This document shows, in pieces, positions 36,690 through 47,140 of a DNA stretch of 64,000 nucleotides (position 1 is the first letter of the stretch; each line of letters opens with the position of its first letter). The DNA comes from Allacma fusca (lineage: Eukaryota; Arthropoda; Collembola; Symphypleona; Sminthuridae). The DNA lies in assembly GCA_947179485.1 (NCBI GenBank), contig OX359249.1:48063415-48127414 (forward strand), given 5' to 3'. Below the pieces are notes generated by a model. That model ran no database searches and was not told where the DNA came from. It worked only from the letters and a program-made list of their open reading frames with translations. The position numbers and the translations under genes were made by a program.

Positions 36690-39231
36690 TTGCAATTAAG
36701 CATGTAGTTAAGCATGCAGTTAAGCATGCAGTTAAGCATGCAGTTAAGCATGCAGTTAGGCATGCAGTTAAGCATGCATTTAAGCATGCAGTTAAGCATG
36801 CAGTTAGGCATGCAGTTAAGCATGCAGTTAAGCTTGCAGTTGAGCATGCAGTTAAGCATGCAGTTAAGCATGCAGTTAAGTTTGCAGTTAAGCTTGCAGT
36901 TAAGCTTGCAGTTAAGCATGCAGTTAAGCATGCAGTTAAGCATGCAGTTAGGCATGCAGTTAGGCATGCAGTTAAGCATGCAGTTAAGCTTGCAGTTAAG
37001 CTTGCAGTTAAGCATGCAGTTAAGCTTGCAGTTGAGCTTGCAGTTGAGCATGCAGTTAAGCTTGCAGTTAAGCTTGCAGTTGAGCATGCAGTTGAGCATG
37101 CAGTTAAGTATGCAGTTAAGCATGCAGTTAGGCATGATGTTAAGCATGCAGTTAAGCATGCAGTTAAGTATGCAGTTTAGCATACAGTTAAGCATGCAGT
37201 GAAGCATGCAGTCAAGCATGCAGTTTAGCATGCAGTTAAGCATGCAGTTAAGATTGCAGTTAAGCATGCAGTTAAGCATGCAGTTAAGCATGCAGTTAAG
37301 ATTGCAGTTAAGCATGTAGTTAAGCATGCGGTTAAGCATGCAGTTAAGCATGCAGTTAAATTTGCAGTTAAGCATGCGGTTAAGCATGCAGTTAAGCATG
37401 CAGTTAAGCTTGCAGTTAAGCTTGCAGTTAAGCATGCAGTAAAGCTTGCAGTTAAGCTTGCAGTTAAGCATGCAGTTTAGCATGCAGTTAAGCTTGCAGT
37501 TAACCATGCAGTTAAGCTTGCAGTTAAGCATGCTGTTAAGCATGCAGTTAAGCATGCAGTTAAGCATGCAGTTAAGCATGCAGTTAAGCATGCAGTTAGG
37601 CATACAGTTAGGCATACAGTTAAGCATGCAGTTAAGCATGCAGTTAAGCATGAAGGTAAGCATGCAGTTAAGCATGCAGTTAAGCATGCAGTTAAGCTTG
37701 CAGTTAAGCTTGCAGTTAAGCTTGCAGTTAAGCCTGCAGTTAAGCTTGCAGTTGAGCATGCAGTTAAGCATGCAGTTAAGTATGCAGTTTAGCATACAGT
37801 TAAGCATGCAGTGAAGCATGCAGTGAAGCATGCAGTTTAGCATGCAGTTAAGCATGCAGTTAAGATTGCAGTTAAGCATGCAGTTAAGCATGCAGTTAAG
37901 ATTGCAGTTAAGCATGTAGTTAAACATGCAGTTAAGCATGCAGTTAAGCATGCAGTTAAGCATGCAGTTAAGCATGCAGTTAAGCATGCAGTTTAGCTTG
38001 CAGTTAAGCATGCAGTTTAGCATGCAATTAAGCATGCAGTTAAGCTTGCAGTTAAGCTTGCAGTTAAGCATGCAGTTAAGCTTGCAGATAAGCTTGCAGT
38101 TGAGCATGCAGTTAAGCATGCAGTTAAGTATGCAGTTAAGCATGCAGTTAGGCATGCAGTTAAGCATGCAGTTAAGCTTGCAGTTAAGCATGCAGTTAAG
38201 CATGCAGTTAAGCATGCAGTTAAGCATGCAGTTAAGCATGCAGTTAAGCATGCAGTTATGCTTGCAGTTAAGCTTGCAGTTAAGCATGCAGTTAAGCATG
38301 CAGTTAGGTTTGCAGTTAAGCATGTAGTTGAGCATGCGGTTAAGCATGCGGTTAAACATGCAGTTAAGTTTGCAGTTAAGCATGCAGTTAAGCATGCAGT
38401 TAAGCTTGCAGTTAAGCTTGCAGTTAAGCATGCAGTTTACCATGCAGTTAAGCATGCAGTTAAGCTTGCAGTTAAGCATGTAGTTAAACATGCAGTTAAG
38501 TTTGCAGTTAAGCATGCAGTTAAGCATGCAGTTAAGCATGCAGTTTAGCATGCAGTTAAGCATGCAGTTAAGCATGCAGTTAAGCTTGCAGTTAAGCTTG
38601 CAGTTGAGCATGCAGTTAAGCATGCAGTTAAGTATGCAGTTAAGCATGCAGTTAGGCATGCAGTTAAGCATGCAGTTAAGCTTGCAGTTAAGCATGCAGT
38701 TAAGCATGCAGTTAAGCATGCAGTTAAGCATGCAGTTATGCTTGCAGTTAAGCTTGCAGTTAAGCATGCAGTTAAGCATGCAGTTAGGTTTGCAGTTAAG
38801 CATGTAGTTGAGCATGCGGTTAAGCATGCGGTTGAGCATGCGGTTAAGCATGCGGTTAAGCATGCAGTTAAATTTGCAGTTAAGCATGCGGTTAAGCTCG
38901 CAGTTAAGCTTGCAGTTAAGCATGCAGTTAAGCATGCAGTTAAGCATGCAGTTAAGCATGCAGTTTAGCATGCAGTTAAGCATGCAGTTATGCTTGCAGT
39001 TAAGCTTGCAGTTAAGCATGCAGTTAAGCATGCAGTTATGCTTGCAGTTAAGCTTGCAGTTAAGCATGCAGTTAAGCATGCAGTTAAGCTTGCAGTTAAG
39101 CATGCAATTAAGCATGTAGTTAAGCATGCAGTTAAGCATGCAGTTAAGCATGCAGTTATGCTTGCAGTTAAGCTTGCAGTTAAGCATGCAGTTAAGCATG
39201 CAGTTATGCTTGCAGTTAAGCTTGCAGTTAA
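36690..39231 (+). repeat. Domain E unit E-b
   Basis: Same landmark order as 52652-54.9 kb at 15,962-15,986 bp spacing: GGCATGCATTT, GGCATGCAG pair, TTGAGC alternation, ATGATGTTAAGC at 37134, GTGAAGC/GTCAAGC, AAGATTGCAG four times, AAATTTGCAG, AACCATGCAG, CTGTTAAGC, GGCATACAGTTAGGCATAC, GCAGATAAGC near 38086, two GGTTTGCAG-ATGTAGTTGAGC groups and a CpG cluster at 38814-38861. The last 300 bp go over to TTATGCTTG pairs and lead into domain F. A private CATGAAGGTAAGC lies near 37650. Confidence 0.87.
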
Positions 39232-40960
39232 GCATGCAGTTAAGCATGCAGTTAAGCTTGCAGTTAAGCATGCAATTAAGCATGTAGTTAAGCATGCAGT
39301 TAAGCATGCAGTTAAGCATGCAGTTATGCTTGCAGTTAAGCTTGCAGTTAAGCATGCAGTTAAGCATGCAGTTATGCTTGCAGTTAAGCTTGCAGTTAAG
39401 CATGCAGTTAAGCATGCAGTTAAGTTTGCAGTTAAGCAAGTAGTTAAGCATGCAGTTAAGCATGCGGTTAAGCATGCAGTAAAGCATGCGGTTAAGCTCG
39501 CAGTTAAGCTTGCAGTTAAGCATGCAGTTAAGCATGCAGTTAAGCATGCAGTTAAGCATGCAGTTAAGCATGCAGTTAAGCATGCAGTTAAGCATGCAGT
39601 TAAGCATGCAGTTAAGCATGCAGTTAAGCATGCAGTTAAGCATGCAGTTAAGCATGCAGTTAAGCATGCAGTTAAGCATGCAGTTAAGCTTGCAGTTAAG
39701 CATGCAGTTAAGCATGCAGTTAAGCATGCAGTTAAGTTTGCAGTTAAGCATGCAGGTAAGCATGCATTTAAGCATGCAGTTAAGCATGCAGTTAAGCATG
39801 CAGGTAAGCATGCATTCAAGCATGCAGTTAAGCATGCAGTTAAGCATGCAGTTAAGCATGCAGTTAAGCATGCAGTTAAGCATGCAGTTAAGCATGCAGT
39901 TAAGCATGCAGTTAAGCATGCAGTTAAGCATGCAGTTAAGCATGCAGTTAAGCATGCAGTTAAGCATGCAGTTAAGCATGCTTTTAAGCATGCACTTAAG
40001 CATGCAGTTAAGCATGCACTTAAGCATGCAGTTAAGCATGCAGTTAGGCATACAGTTAGGCATACAGTTAAGCATGCAGTTAAGCATGCAGTTAAGCATG
40101 CACTTAAGCATGCAGTTAAGCATGCAGTTAAGCTTGCAGTTAAGCATGCAGTTAAGCATGCAGTTAAGCATGCAGTTAAGCATGCAGTTAAGCATGCAGT
40201 TAAGCATGCAGTTAAGCATGCAGTTAAGCATGCAGTTAAGCATGCAGTTAAGCATGCAGTTAAGCATGCAGTTAAGCATGCAGTTAAGCATGCAGTTAAG
40301 CATGCAGTTAAGCATGCAGTTAAGCATGCAGTTAAGCATGCAGTTAAGCACGCAGTTAAGCATGCAGTTAAGCATGCAGTTATGCTTGCAGTTAAGCATG
40401 CAGTTATGCTTGCAGTTAAGCATGCAGTTAAGCATGCAGTTATGCTTGCAGTTAAGCTTGCAGTTAAGCATGCAGTTAAGCATGCAGGTAAGCATGCAGT
40501 TAAGCATGCAGTTAAGCATGCAGTTAAGCATGCAGTTAAGCATGCAGTTAAGCATGCAGTTAAGCATGCAATTAAGCATGCAGTTAGGCATACAGTTAGG
40601 CATACAGTTAAGCATGCAGTTAAGCATGCAGTTAAGCATGCAGTTAAGCTTGCAGTTAAGCATGCAGTTAAGCATGCAGTTAAGCTTGCAGTTAAGCATG
40701 CAGTTAAGCATGCAGTTAAGCATGCAGTTAAGCATGCAGTTAAGCATGCAGTTAAGCATGCAGTTAAGCATGCAGTTAAGCATGCAGTTAAGCATGCAGT
40801 TAAGCATGCAGTTAAGCATGCAGTTAAGCATGCAGTTAAGCATGCAGTTAAGCATGCAGTTAAGCATGCAGTTATGCATACAGTTAGGCATACAGTTAAG
40901 CATGCAGTTAAGCATGCAGTTAAGCATGCAGTTAAGCATGCAGTTAAGCATGCAGTTAGG
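39232..40960 (+). repeat. Domain F block F1, 2,088-bp-spaced repeat, copy 1
   Basis: Landmarks: GCAATTAAGCATGTAG near 39271, TTATGCTTG pair, AAGCAAGTAG at 39436, GTAAAGC-GCGG-CTCGCAG, plain run, CAGGTAAGC/GCATTTAAGC and GCATTCAAGC groups (39750-39820), GCTTTTAAGC at 39979 with CACTT alternation, GGCATACAGTTAGGCATAC near 40044, GCACGCAG at 40349, three TTATGCTTG monomers (40380-40460), GCAATTAAGC near 40569, and TTATGCATACAG near 40872. Each landmark recurs 2,088 bp later in 41320-43025 until the end, where spacing is 2,076 bp. Confidence 0.9.
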
Positions 40961-41319
40961 CATACAGTTAGGCATACAGTTAAGCATGCAGTTAAGCATG
41001 CAGTTAAGCATGCAGTTAAGCTTGCAGTTAAGCATGCAGTTAAGCATGCAGTTAAGCATGCACTTAAGCATGCAGTTAAGCATGCAGTTAAGCATGCAGT
41101 TAAGCATGCAGTTAAGTTTGCAGTTAAGCATGCAGTTATGCTTGCAGTTAAGCTTGCAGTTAAGCATGCAGTTAAGCATGCAGTTATGCTTGCAGTTAAG
41201 CTTGCAGTTAAGCATGCAGTTAAGCATGCAGTTAAGTTTGCAGTTAAGCAAGTAGTTAAGCATGCAGTTAAGCATGCGGTTAAGCATGCAGTAAAGCATG
41301 CGGTTAAGCTCGCAGTTAA
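40961..41319 (+). repeat. Spacer between the two F copies
   Basis: About 30 monomers not repeated in copy 2: GGCATACAGTTAGGCATAC near 40967, CACTTAAGC near 41060, TTATGCTTG pairs near 41139 and 41187, and an AAGCAAGTAG-GCGG-GTAAAGC-CTCGCAG complex near 41247. In content it resembles block D3. Confidence 0.8.
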
Positions 41320-43025
41320 GCTTGCAGTTAAGCATGCAGTTAAGCTTGCAGTTAAGCATGCAATTAAGCATGTAGTTAAGCATGCAGTTAAGCATGCAGT
41401 TAAGCATGCAGTTATGCTTGCAGTTAAGCTTGCAGTTAAGCATGCAGTTAAGCATGCAGTTATGCTTGCAGTTAAGCTTGCAGTTAAGCATGCAGTTAAG
41501 CATGCAGTTAAGTTTGCAGTTAAGCAAGTAGTTAAGCATGCAGTTAAGCATGCGGTTAAGCATGCAGTAAAGCATGCGGTTAAGCTCGCAGTTAAGCTTG
41601 CAGTTAAGCATGCAGTTAAGCATGCAGTTAAGCATGCAGTTAAGCATGCAGTTAAGCATGCAGTTAAGCATGCAGTTAAGCATGCAGTTAAGCATGCAGT
41701 TAAGCATGCAGTTAAGCATGCAGTTAAGCATGCAGTTAAGCATGCAGTTAAGCATGCAGTTATGCTTGCAGTTAAGCTTGCAGTTAAGCATGCAGTTAAG
41801 CATGCAGTTAAGCATGCAGTTAAGTTTGCAGTTAAGCATGCAGGTAAGCATGCATTTAAGCATGCAGTTAAGCATGCAGTTAAGCATGCAGGTAAGCATG
41901 CATTCAAGCATGCAGTTAAGCATGCAGTTAAGCATGCAGTTAAGCATGCAGTTAAGCATGCAGTTAAGCATGCAGTTAAGCATGCAGTTAAGCATGCAGT
42001 TAAGCATGCAGTTAAGCATGCAGTTAAGCATGCAGTTAAGCATGCAGTTAAGCATGCAGTTAAGCATGCTTTTAAGCATGCACTTAAGCATGCAGTTAAG
42101 CATGCACTTAAGCATGCAGTTAAGCATGCAGTTAGGCATACAGTTAGGCATACAGTTAAGCATGCAGTTAAGCATGCAGTTAAGCATGCACTTAAGCATG
42201 CAGTTAAGCATGCAGTTAAGCTTGCAGTTAAGCATGCAGTTAAGCATGCAGTTAAGCATGCAGTTAAGCATGCAGTTAAGCATGCAGTTAAGCATGCAGT
42301 TAAGCATGCAGTTAAGCATGCAGTTAAGCATGCAGTTAAGCATGCAGTTAAGCATGCAGTTAAGCATGCAGTTAAGCATGCAGTTAAGCATGCAGTTAAG
42401 CATGCAGTTAAGCATGCAGTTAAGCATGCAGTTAAGCACGCAGTTAAGCATGCAGTTAAGCATGCAGTTATGCTTGCAGTTAAGCATGCAGTTATGCTTG
42501 CAGTTAAGCATGCAGTTAAGCATGCAGTTATGCTTGCAGTTAAGCTTGCAGTTAAGCATGCAGTTAAGCATGCAGGTAAGCATGCAGTTAAGCATGCAGT
42601 TAAGCATGCAGTTAAGCATGCAGTTAAGCATGCTGTTAAGCATGCAGTTAAGCATGCAATTAAGCATGCAGTTAGGCATACAGTTAGGCATACAGTTAAG
42701 CATGCAGTTAAGCATGCAGTTAAGCATGCAGTTAAGCTTGCAGTTAAGCATGCAGTTAAGCATGCAGTTAAGCTTGCAGTTAAGCATGCAGTTAAGCATG
42801 CAGTTAAGCATGCAGTTAAGCATGCAGTTAAGCATGCAGTTAAGCATGCAGTTAAGCATGCAGTTAAGCATGCAGTTAAGCATGCAGTTAAGCATGCAGT
42901 TAAGCATGCAGTTAAGCATGCAGTTAAGCATGCAGTTAAGCATGCAGTTAGGCATACAGTTAGGCATACAGTTAAGCATGCAGTTAAGCATGCAGTTAAG
43001 CATGCAGTTAAGCATGCACTTAAGC
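41320..43025 (+). repeat. Domain F block F2, copy 2 of the 2,088-bp-spaced repeat
   Basis: Near-identical to 39232-40960. Differences seen: TTATGCTTG near 41759 where copy 1 has one plain TTGCAG monomer, CTGTTAAGC near 42632 where copy 1 has CAGTTAAGC, GGCATACAG instead of TGCATACAG near 42951, and one monomer fewer just before that. Both copies share the single-base GCACGCAG and GCTTTTAAGC variants. Confidence 0.9.
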
Positions 43026-43373
43026 TTGCAATTTAGCATGTAGTTCAGCATGCAGTTAAGCATGCAGTTAAGCATGCAGTTATGCTTGCAGTTAAGCTTG
43101 CAGTTAAGCATGCAGTTAAGCATGCAGTTATGGTTGCAGTTAAGCTTGCAGTTAAGCATGCAGTTAAGCATGCAGTTAAGTTTGCAGTTAACCAAGTAGT
43201 TAAGCATGCAGTTAAGCATGCGGTTAAGCATGCAGTAAAGCATGCGGTTAAGCTCGCAGTTAAGCTTGCAGTTAAGCATGCAGTTAAGCTTGCAGTTAAG
43301 CATGCAGTTAAGCATGCAGTTTAGCATGCAGTTAAGCATGCAGTTTAGCATGCAGTTAAGCATGCAGTTAAGC
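43026..43373 (+). repeat. Domain G block G1, 29 monomers, copy of D1
   Basis: Starts with TTGCAATTTAGCATGTAGTT and a following CAGC variant. It is exactly as long as D1 (348 bp) and shares AACCAAGTAG (43192). A private TTATGGTTGCAG lies near 43130. Confidence 0.92.
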
Positions 43374-45185
43374 TTGCAATTAAGCATGTAGTTAAGCATG
43401 CAGTTAAGCATGCAGTTAAGCATGCAGTTAAGCATGCAGTTAGGCATGCAGTTAAGCATGCATTTAAGCATGCAGTTAAGCATGCAGTTAAGCATGCAGT
43501 TAAGCTTGCAGTTGAGCATGCAGTTAAGCATGCAGTTAAGCATGCAGTTAAGTTAGCAGTTAAGCTTGCAGTTAAGCTTGCAGTTAAGCATGCAGTTAGG
43601 CATGCAGTTAGGCATGCAGTTAGGCATGCAGTTAGGCATGCAGTTAAGCATGCAGTTAAGCTTGCAGTTAAGCTTGCAGTTAAGCATGCAGTTAAGCTTG
43701 CAGTTGAGCTTGCAGTTGAGCATGCAGTTAAGCTTGCAGTTAAGCTTGCAGTTGAGCATGCAGTTAAGCATGCAGTTAAGTATGCAGTTAAGCATGCAGT
43801 TAGGCATGATGTTAAGCATGCAGTTAAGCATGCAGTTAAGCATGCAGTTAAGCATGCAGTTAAGCATGCAGTTAAGCATGCAGTTAAGCATGCAGTTAAG
43901 CATGCAGTTAAGTTTGCAGTTAAGCATGTAGTTAAGCATGTAGTTAAGCATGCGGTTAAGCATACAGTTAAGCATGCAGTTAAATTTGCAGTTAAGCATG
44001 CGGTTAAGCATGCAGTGAAGCATGCAGTTAAGCTTGCAGTTAAGCTTGCAGTTAAGCATGCAGTAAAGCTTGCAGTTAAGCTTGCAGTTAAGCATGCAGT
44101 TTAGCATGCAGTTAAGCTTGCAGTTAACCATGCAGTTAAGCTTGCAGTTAAGCATGCAGTTAAGCATGCAGTTAAGCATGCAGTTAAGCATGCAGTTAGG
44201 CATACAGTTAGGCATACAGTTAGGCATACAGTTAAGCATGCAGTTAAGCATGCAGTTAAGCATGCAGTTAAGCATGCAGTTAAGCATGCAGTTAAGCATG
44301 CAGTTAAGCATGCAGTTAAGCATGCAGTTAAGCATGCAGTTAAGCATGCAGTTAAGCATGCAGTTAAGCATGCAGTTAAGCATGCAGTTAAGCATGCAGT
44401 TATGCTTGCAGTTAAGCTTGCAGTTAAGCATGCAGTTAAGCATGCAGTTAAGTTTGCAGTTAAGCATGCAGTTAAGCATGCAGTTAAGCATGCAGTTAAG
44501 CATGCAGTTAAGCATGCATTTAAGCATGCAGTTAAGCATGCAGTTAAGCATGCAGTTAAGCATGCAGTTAAGCATGCAGTTAAGCATGCAGTTAAGCATG
44601 CAGTTAAGCATGCAGTTAAGCATGCAGTTAAGCATGCAGCTAAGCATGCAGTTATGCTTGCAGTTAAGCTTGCAGTTAAGCATGCAGTTAAGCATGCAGT
44701 TATGCTTGCAGTTAAGCTTGCAGTTAAGCATGCAGTTAAGCATGCAGTTAAGTTTGCAGTTAAGCAAGTAGTTAAGCATGCAGTTAAGCATGCGGTTAAG
44801 CATGCAGTAAAGCATGCGGTTAAGCTCGCAGTTAAGCTTGCAGTTAAGCATGCAGTTAAGCTTGCAGTTAAGCATGCAATTAAGCATGTAGTTAAGCATG
44901 CAGTTAAGCATGCAGTTAAGCATGCAGTTATGCTTGCAGTTAAGCTTGCAGTTAAGCATGCAGTTAAGCATGCAGTTAAGCATGCAGTTAAGTTTGCAGT
45001 TAAGCAAGTAGTTAAGCATGCAGTTAAGCATGCGGTTAAGCATGCAGTAAAGCATGCGGTTAAGCTCGCAGTTAAGCTTGCAGTTATGCATGCAGTTAAG
45101 CTTGCAGTTAAGCATGCAGTTAAGCATGCAGTTTAGCATGCAGTTAAGCATGCAGTTTAGCATGCAGTTAAGCATGCAGTTAAGC
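43374..45185 (+). repeat. Block G2, 151 monomers, copy of D2
   Basis: AAGTTAGCAG (43550) and ATGATGTTAAGC (43806) sit 15,367 bp from their D2 counterparts, and the first AAGCAAGTAG complex 15,427 bp away. Differences include four rather than three GGCATGCAG monomers near 43598-43640, GCATACAG instead of GCATACGG near 43960, a triple GGCATACAG near 44199, GCAGTGAAGC near 44014 and GCAGCTAAGC near 44637. Confidence 0.9.
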
Positions 45186-46025
45186 TTGCAATTAAGCATG
45201 TAGTTAAGCATGCAGTTAAGCATGCAGTTAAGCATGCAGTTAAGCATGCAGTTAAGCATGCAGTTAAGCATGCATTTAAGCATGCAGTTAAGCATGCAGT
45301 TAAGCATGCAGTTAAGCATGCAGTTAAGCATGCAGTTAAGCATGCAGTTAAGCATGCAGTTAAGCATGCAGTTAAGCATGCAGTTAAGCATGCAGTTAAG
45401 CATGCAGTTATGCTTGCAGTTAAGCTTGCAGTTAAGCATGCAGTTAAGCATGCAGTTATGCTTGCAGTTAAGCTTGCAGTTAAGCATGCAGTTAAGCATG
45501 CAGTTAAGTTTGCAGTTAAGCTTGCAGTTAAGCATGCAGTTAAGCATGCAGTTAAGTTTGCAGTTAAGCAAGTAGTTAAGCATGCAGTTAAGCATGCGGT
45601 TAAGCATGCAGTAAAGCATGCGGTTAAGCTCGCAGTTAAGCTTGCAGTTAAGCATGCAGTTAAGCTTGCAGTTAAGCATGCAATTAAGCATGTAGTTAAG
45701 CATGCAGTTAAGCATGCAGTTAAGCATGCAGTTATGCTTGCAGTTAAGCTTGCAGTTAAGCATGCAGTTAAGCATGCAGTTATGCTTGCAGTTAAGCTTG
45801 CAGTTAAGCATGCAGTTAAGCATGCAGTTAAGTTTGCAGTTAAGCAAGTAGTTAAGCATGCAGTTAAGCATGCGGTTAAGCATGCAGTAAAGCATGCGGT
45901 TAAGCTCGCGGTTAAGCTTGCAGTTAAGCATGCAGTTAAGCTTGCAGTTAAGCATGCAGTTAAGCATGCAGTTTAGCATGCAGTTAAGCATGCAGTTTAG
46001 CATGCAGTTAAGCATGCAGTTAAGC
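45186..46025 (+). repeat. Block G3, 70 monomers, copy of D3
   Basis: Same order as D3 with four more monomers, mainly an extra AAGTTTGCAGTTAAGCTTG group near 45505. A private CTCGCGG replaces CTCGCAG at 45905. Two AAGCAAGTAG complexes are retained. Confidence 0.9.
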
Positions 46026-47140
46026 TTGCAATTAAGCATGTAGTTAAGCATGCAGTTAAGCATGCAGTTAAGCATGCAGTTAAGCATGCAGTTAAGCATG
46101 CAGTTAAGCAAGCAGTTAGGCATGCATTTAAGCATGCAGTTAAGCATGCAGTTAGGCATGCAGTTAAGCATGCAGTTAAGCTTGCAGTTGAGCATGCAGT
46201 TAAGCATGCAGTTAAGTTTGCAGTTAAGCTTGCAGTTAAGCATGCAGTTAAGCATGCAGTTAAGCATGCAGTTAGGCATGCAGTTAGCATGCAGTTAAGC
46301 ATGCAGTTAAGCTTGCAGTTAAGCTTGCAGTTAAGCATGCAGTTAAGCTTGCAGTTGAGCTTGCAGTTGAGCATGCAGTTAAGCTTGCAGTTAAGCTTGC
46401 AGTTGAGCATGCAGTTAAGCATGCAGTTTAGTATGCAGTTAAGCATGCAGTTAGGCATGATGTTAAGCATGCAGTTAAGCATGCAGTTAAGCATGCAGTT
46501 AAGCATGCAGTTAAGCATGCAGTTAAGCATGCAGTTAAGCATGCAGTTAAGCATGCAGTTAAGCATGCAGTTAAGTTTGCAGTTAAGCATGTAGTTAAGC
46601 ATGTAGTTAAGCATGCGGTTAAGCATACGGTTAAGCATGCAGTTAAATTTGCAGTTAAGCATGCGGTTAAGCATGCAGTTAAGCATGCAGTTAAGCTTCC
46701 AGTTAAGCTTGCAGTTAAGCATGCAGTAAAGCTTGCAGTTAAGCTTGCAGTTAAGCATGCAGTTTAGCATGCAGTTAAGCTTGCAGTTAACCATGCAGTT
46801 ATGCTTGCAGTTAAGCATGCAGTTAAGCATGCAGTTAAGCATGCAGTTAAGCATGCAGTTAAGCATGCAGTTAAGCATGCAGTTAGGCCTACAGTTAGGC
46901 ATACAGTTAAGCATGCAGTTAAGCATGCAGTTAAGCATGCAGTTAAGCTTGCAGTTAAGCATGCAGTTAAGCATGCAGTTAAGCATGCAGTTAAGCATGC
47001 AGTTAAGCATGCAGTTAAGCATGCAGTTAAGCATGCAGTTAAGCATGCAGTTAAGCATGCAGTTAAGCATGCAGTTAAGCATGCATTCAAGCATGAAGTT
47101 AAGCATGCAGTTAAGCATGCAGTTAAGCATGCAGTTTAGC
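46026..47140 (+). repeat. Block G4, copy of the first part of D4
   Basis: Shares with D4 the 11-bp monomer (46278), AAGCAAGCAG near 46107, ATGATGTTAAGC (46457), GCTTCCAG (46697) and GGCCTACAG (46886), the later ones at a constant 15,391-bp spacing. Private changes are TTTAGTATGCAG near 46428, TTATGCTTG near 46800 and CATGAAGTT near 47094. The collinearity with D4 stops near 47.1 kb, shortly after GCATTCAAGC. Confidence 0.9.
46278..46288 (+). repeat. Register break 8: 11-bp monomer ATGCAGTTAGC
   Basis: Identical to the break at 30851, 15,427 bp upstream, within the same collinear block. It is a copy rather than a second event. Confidence 0.95.
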
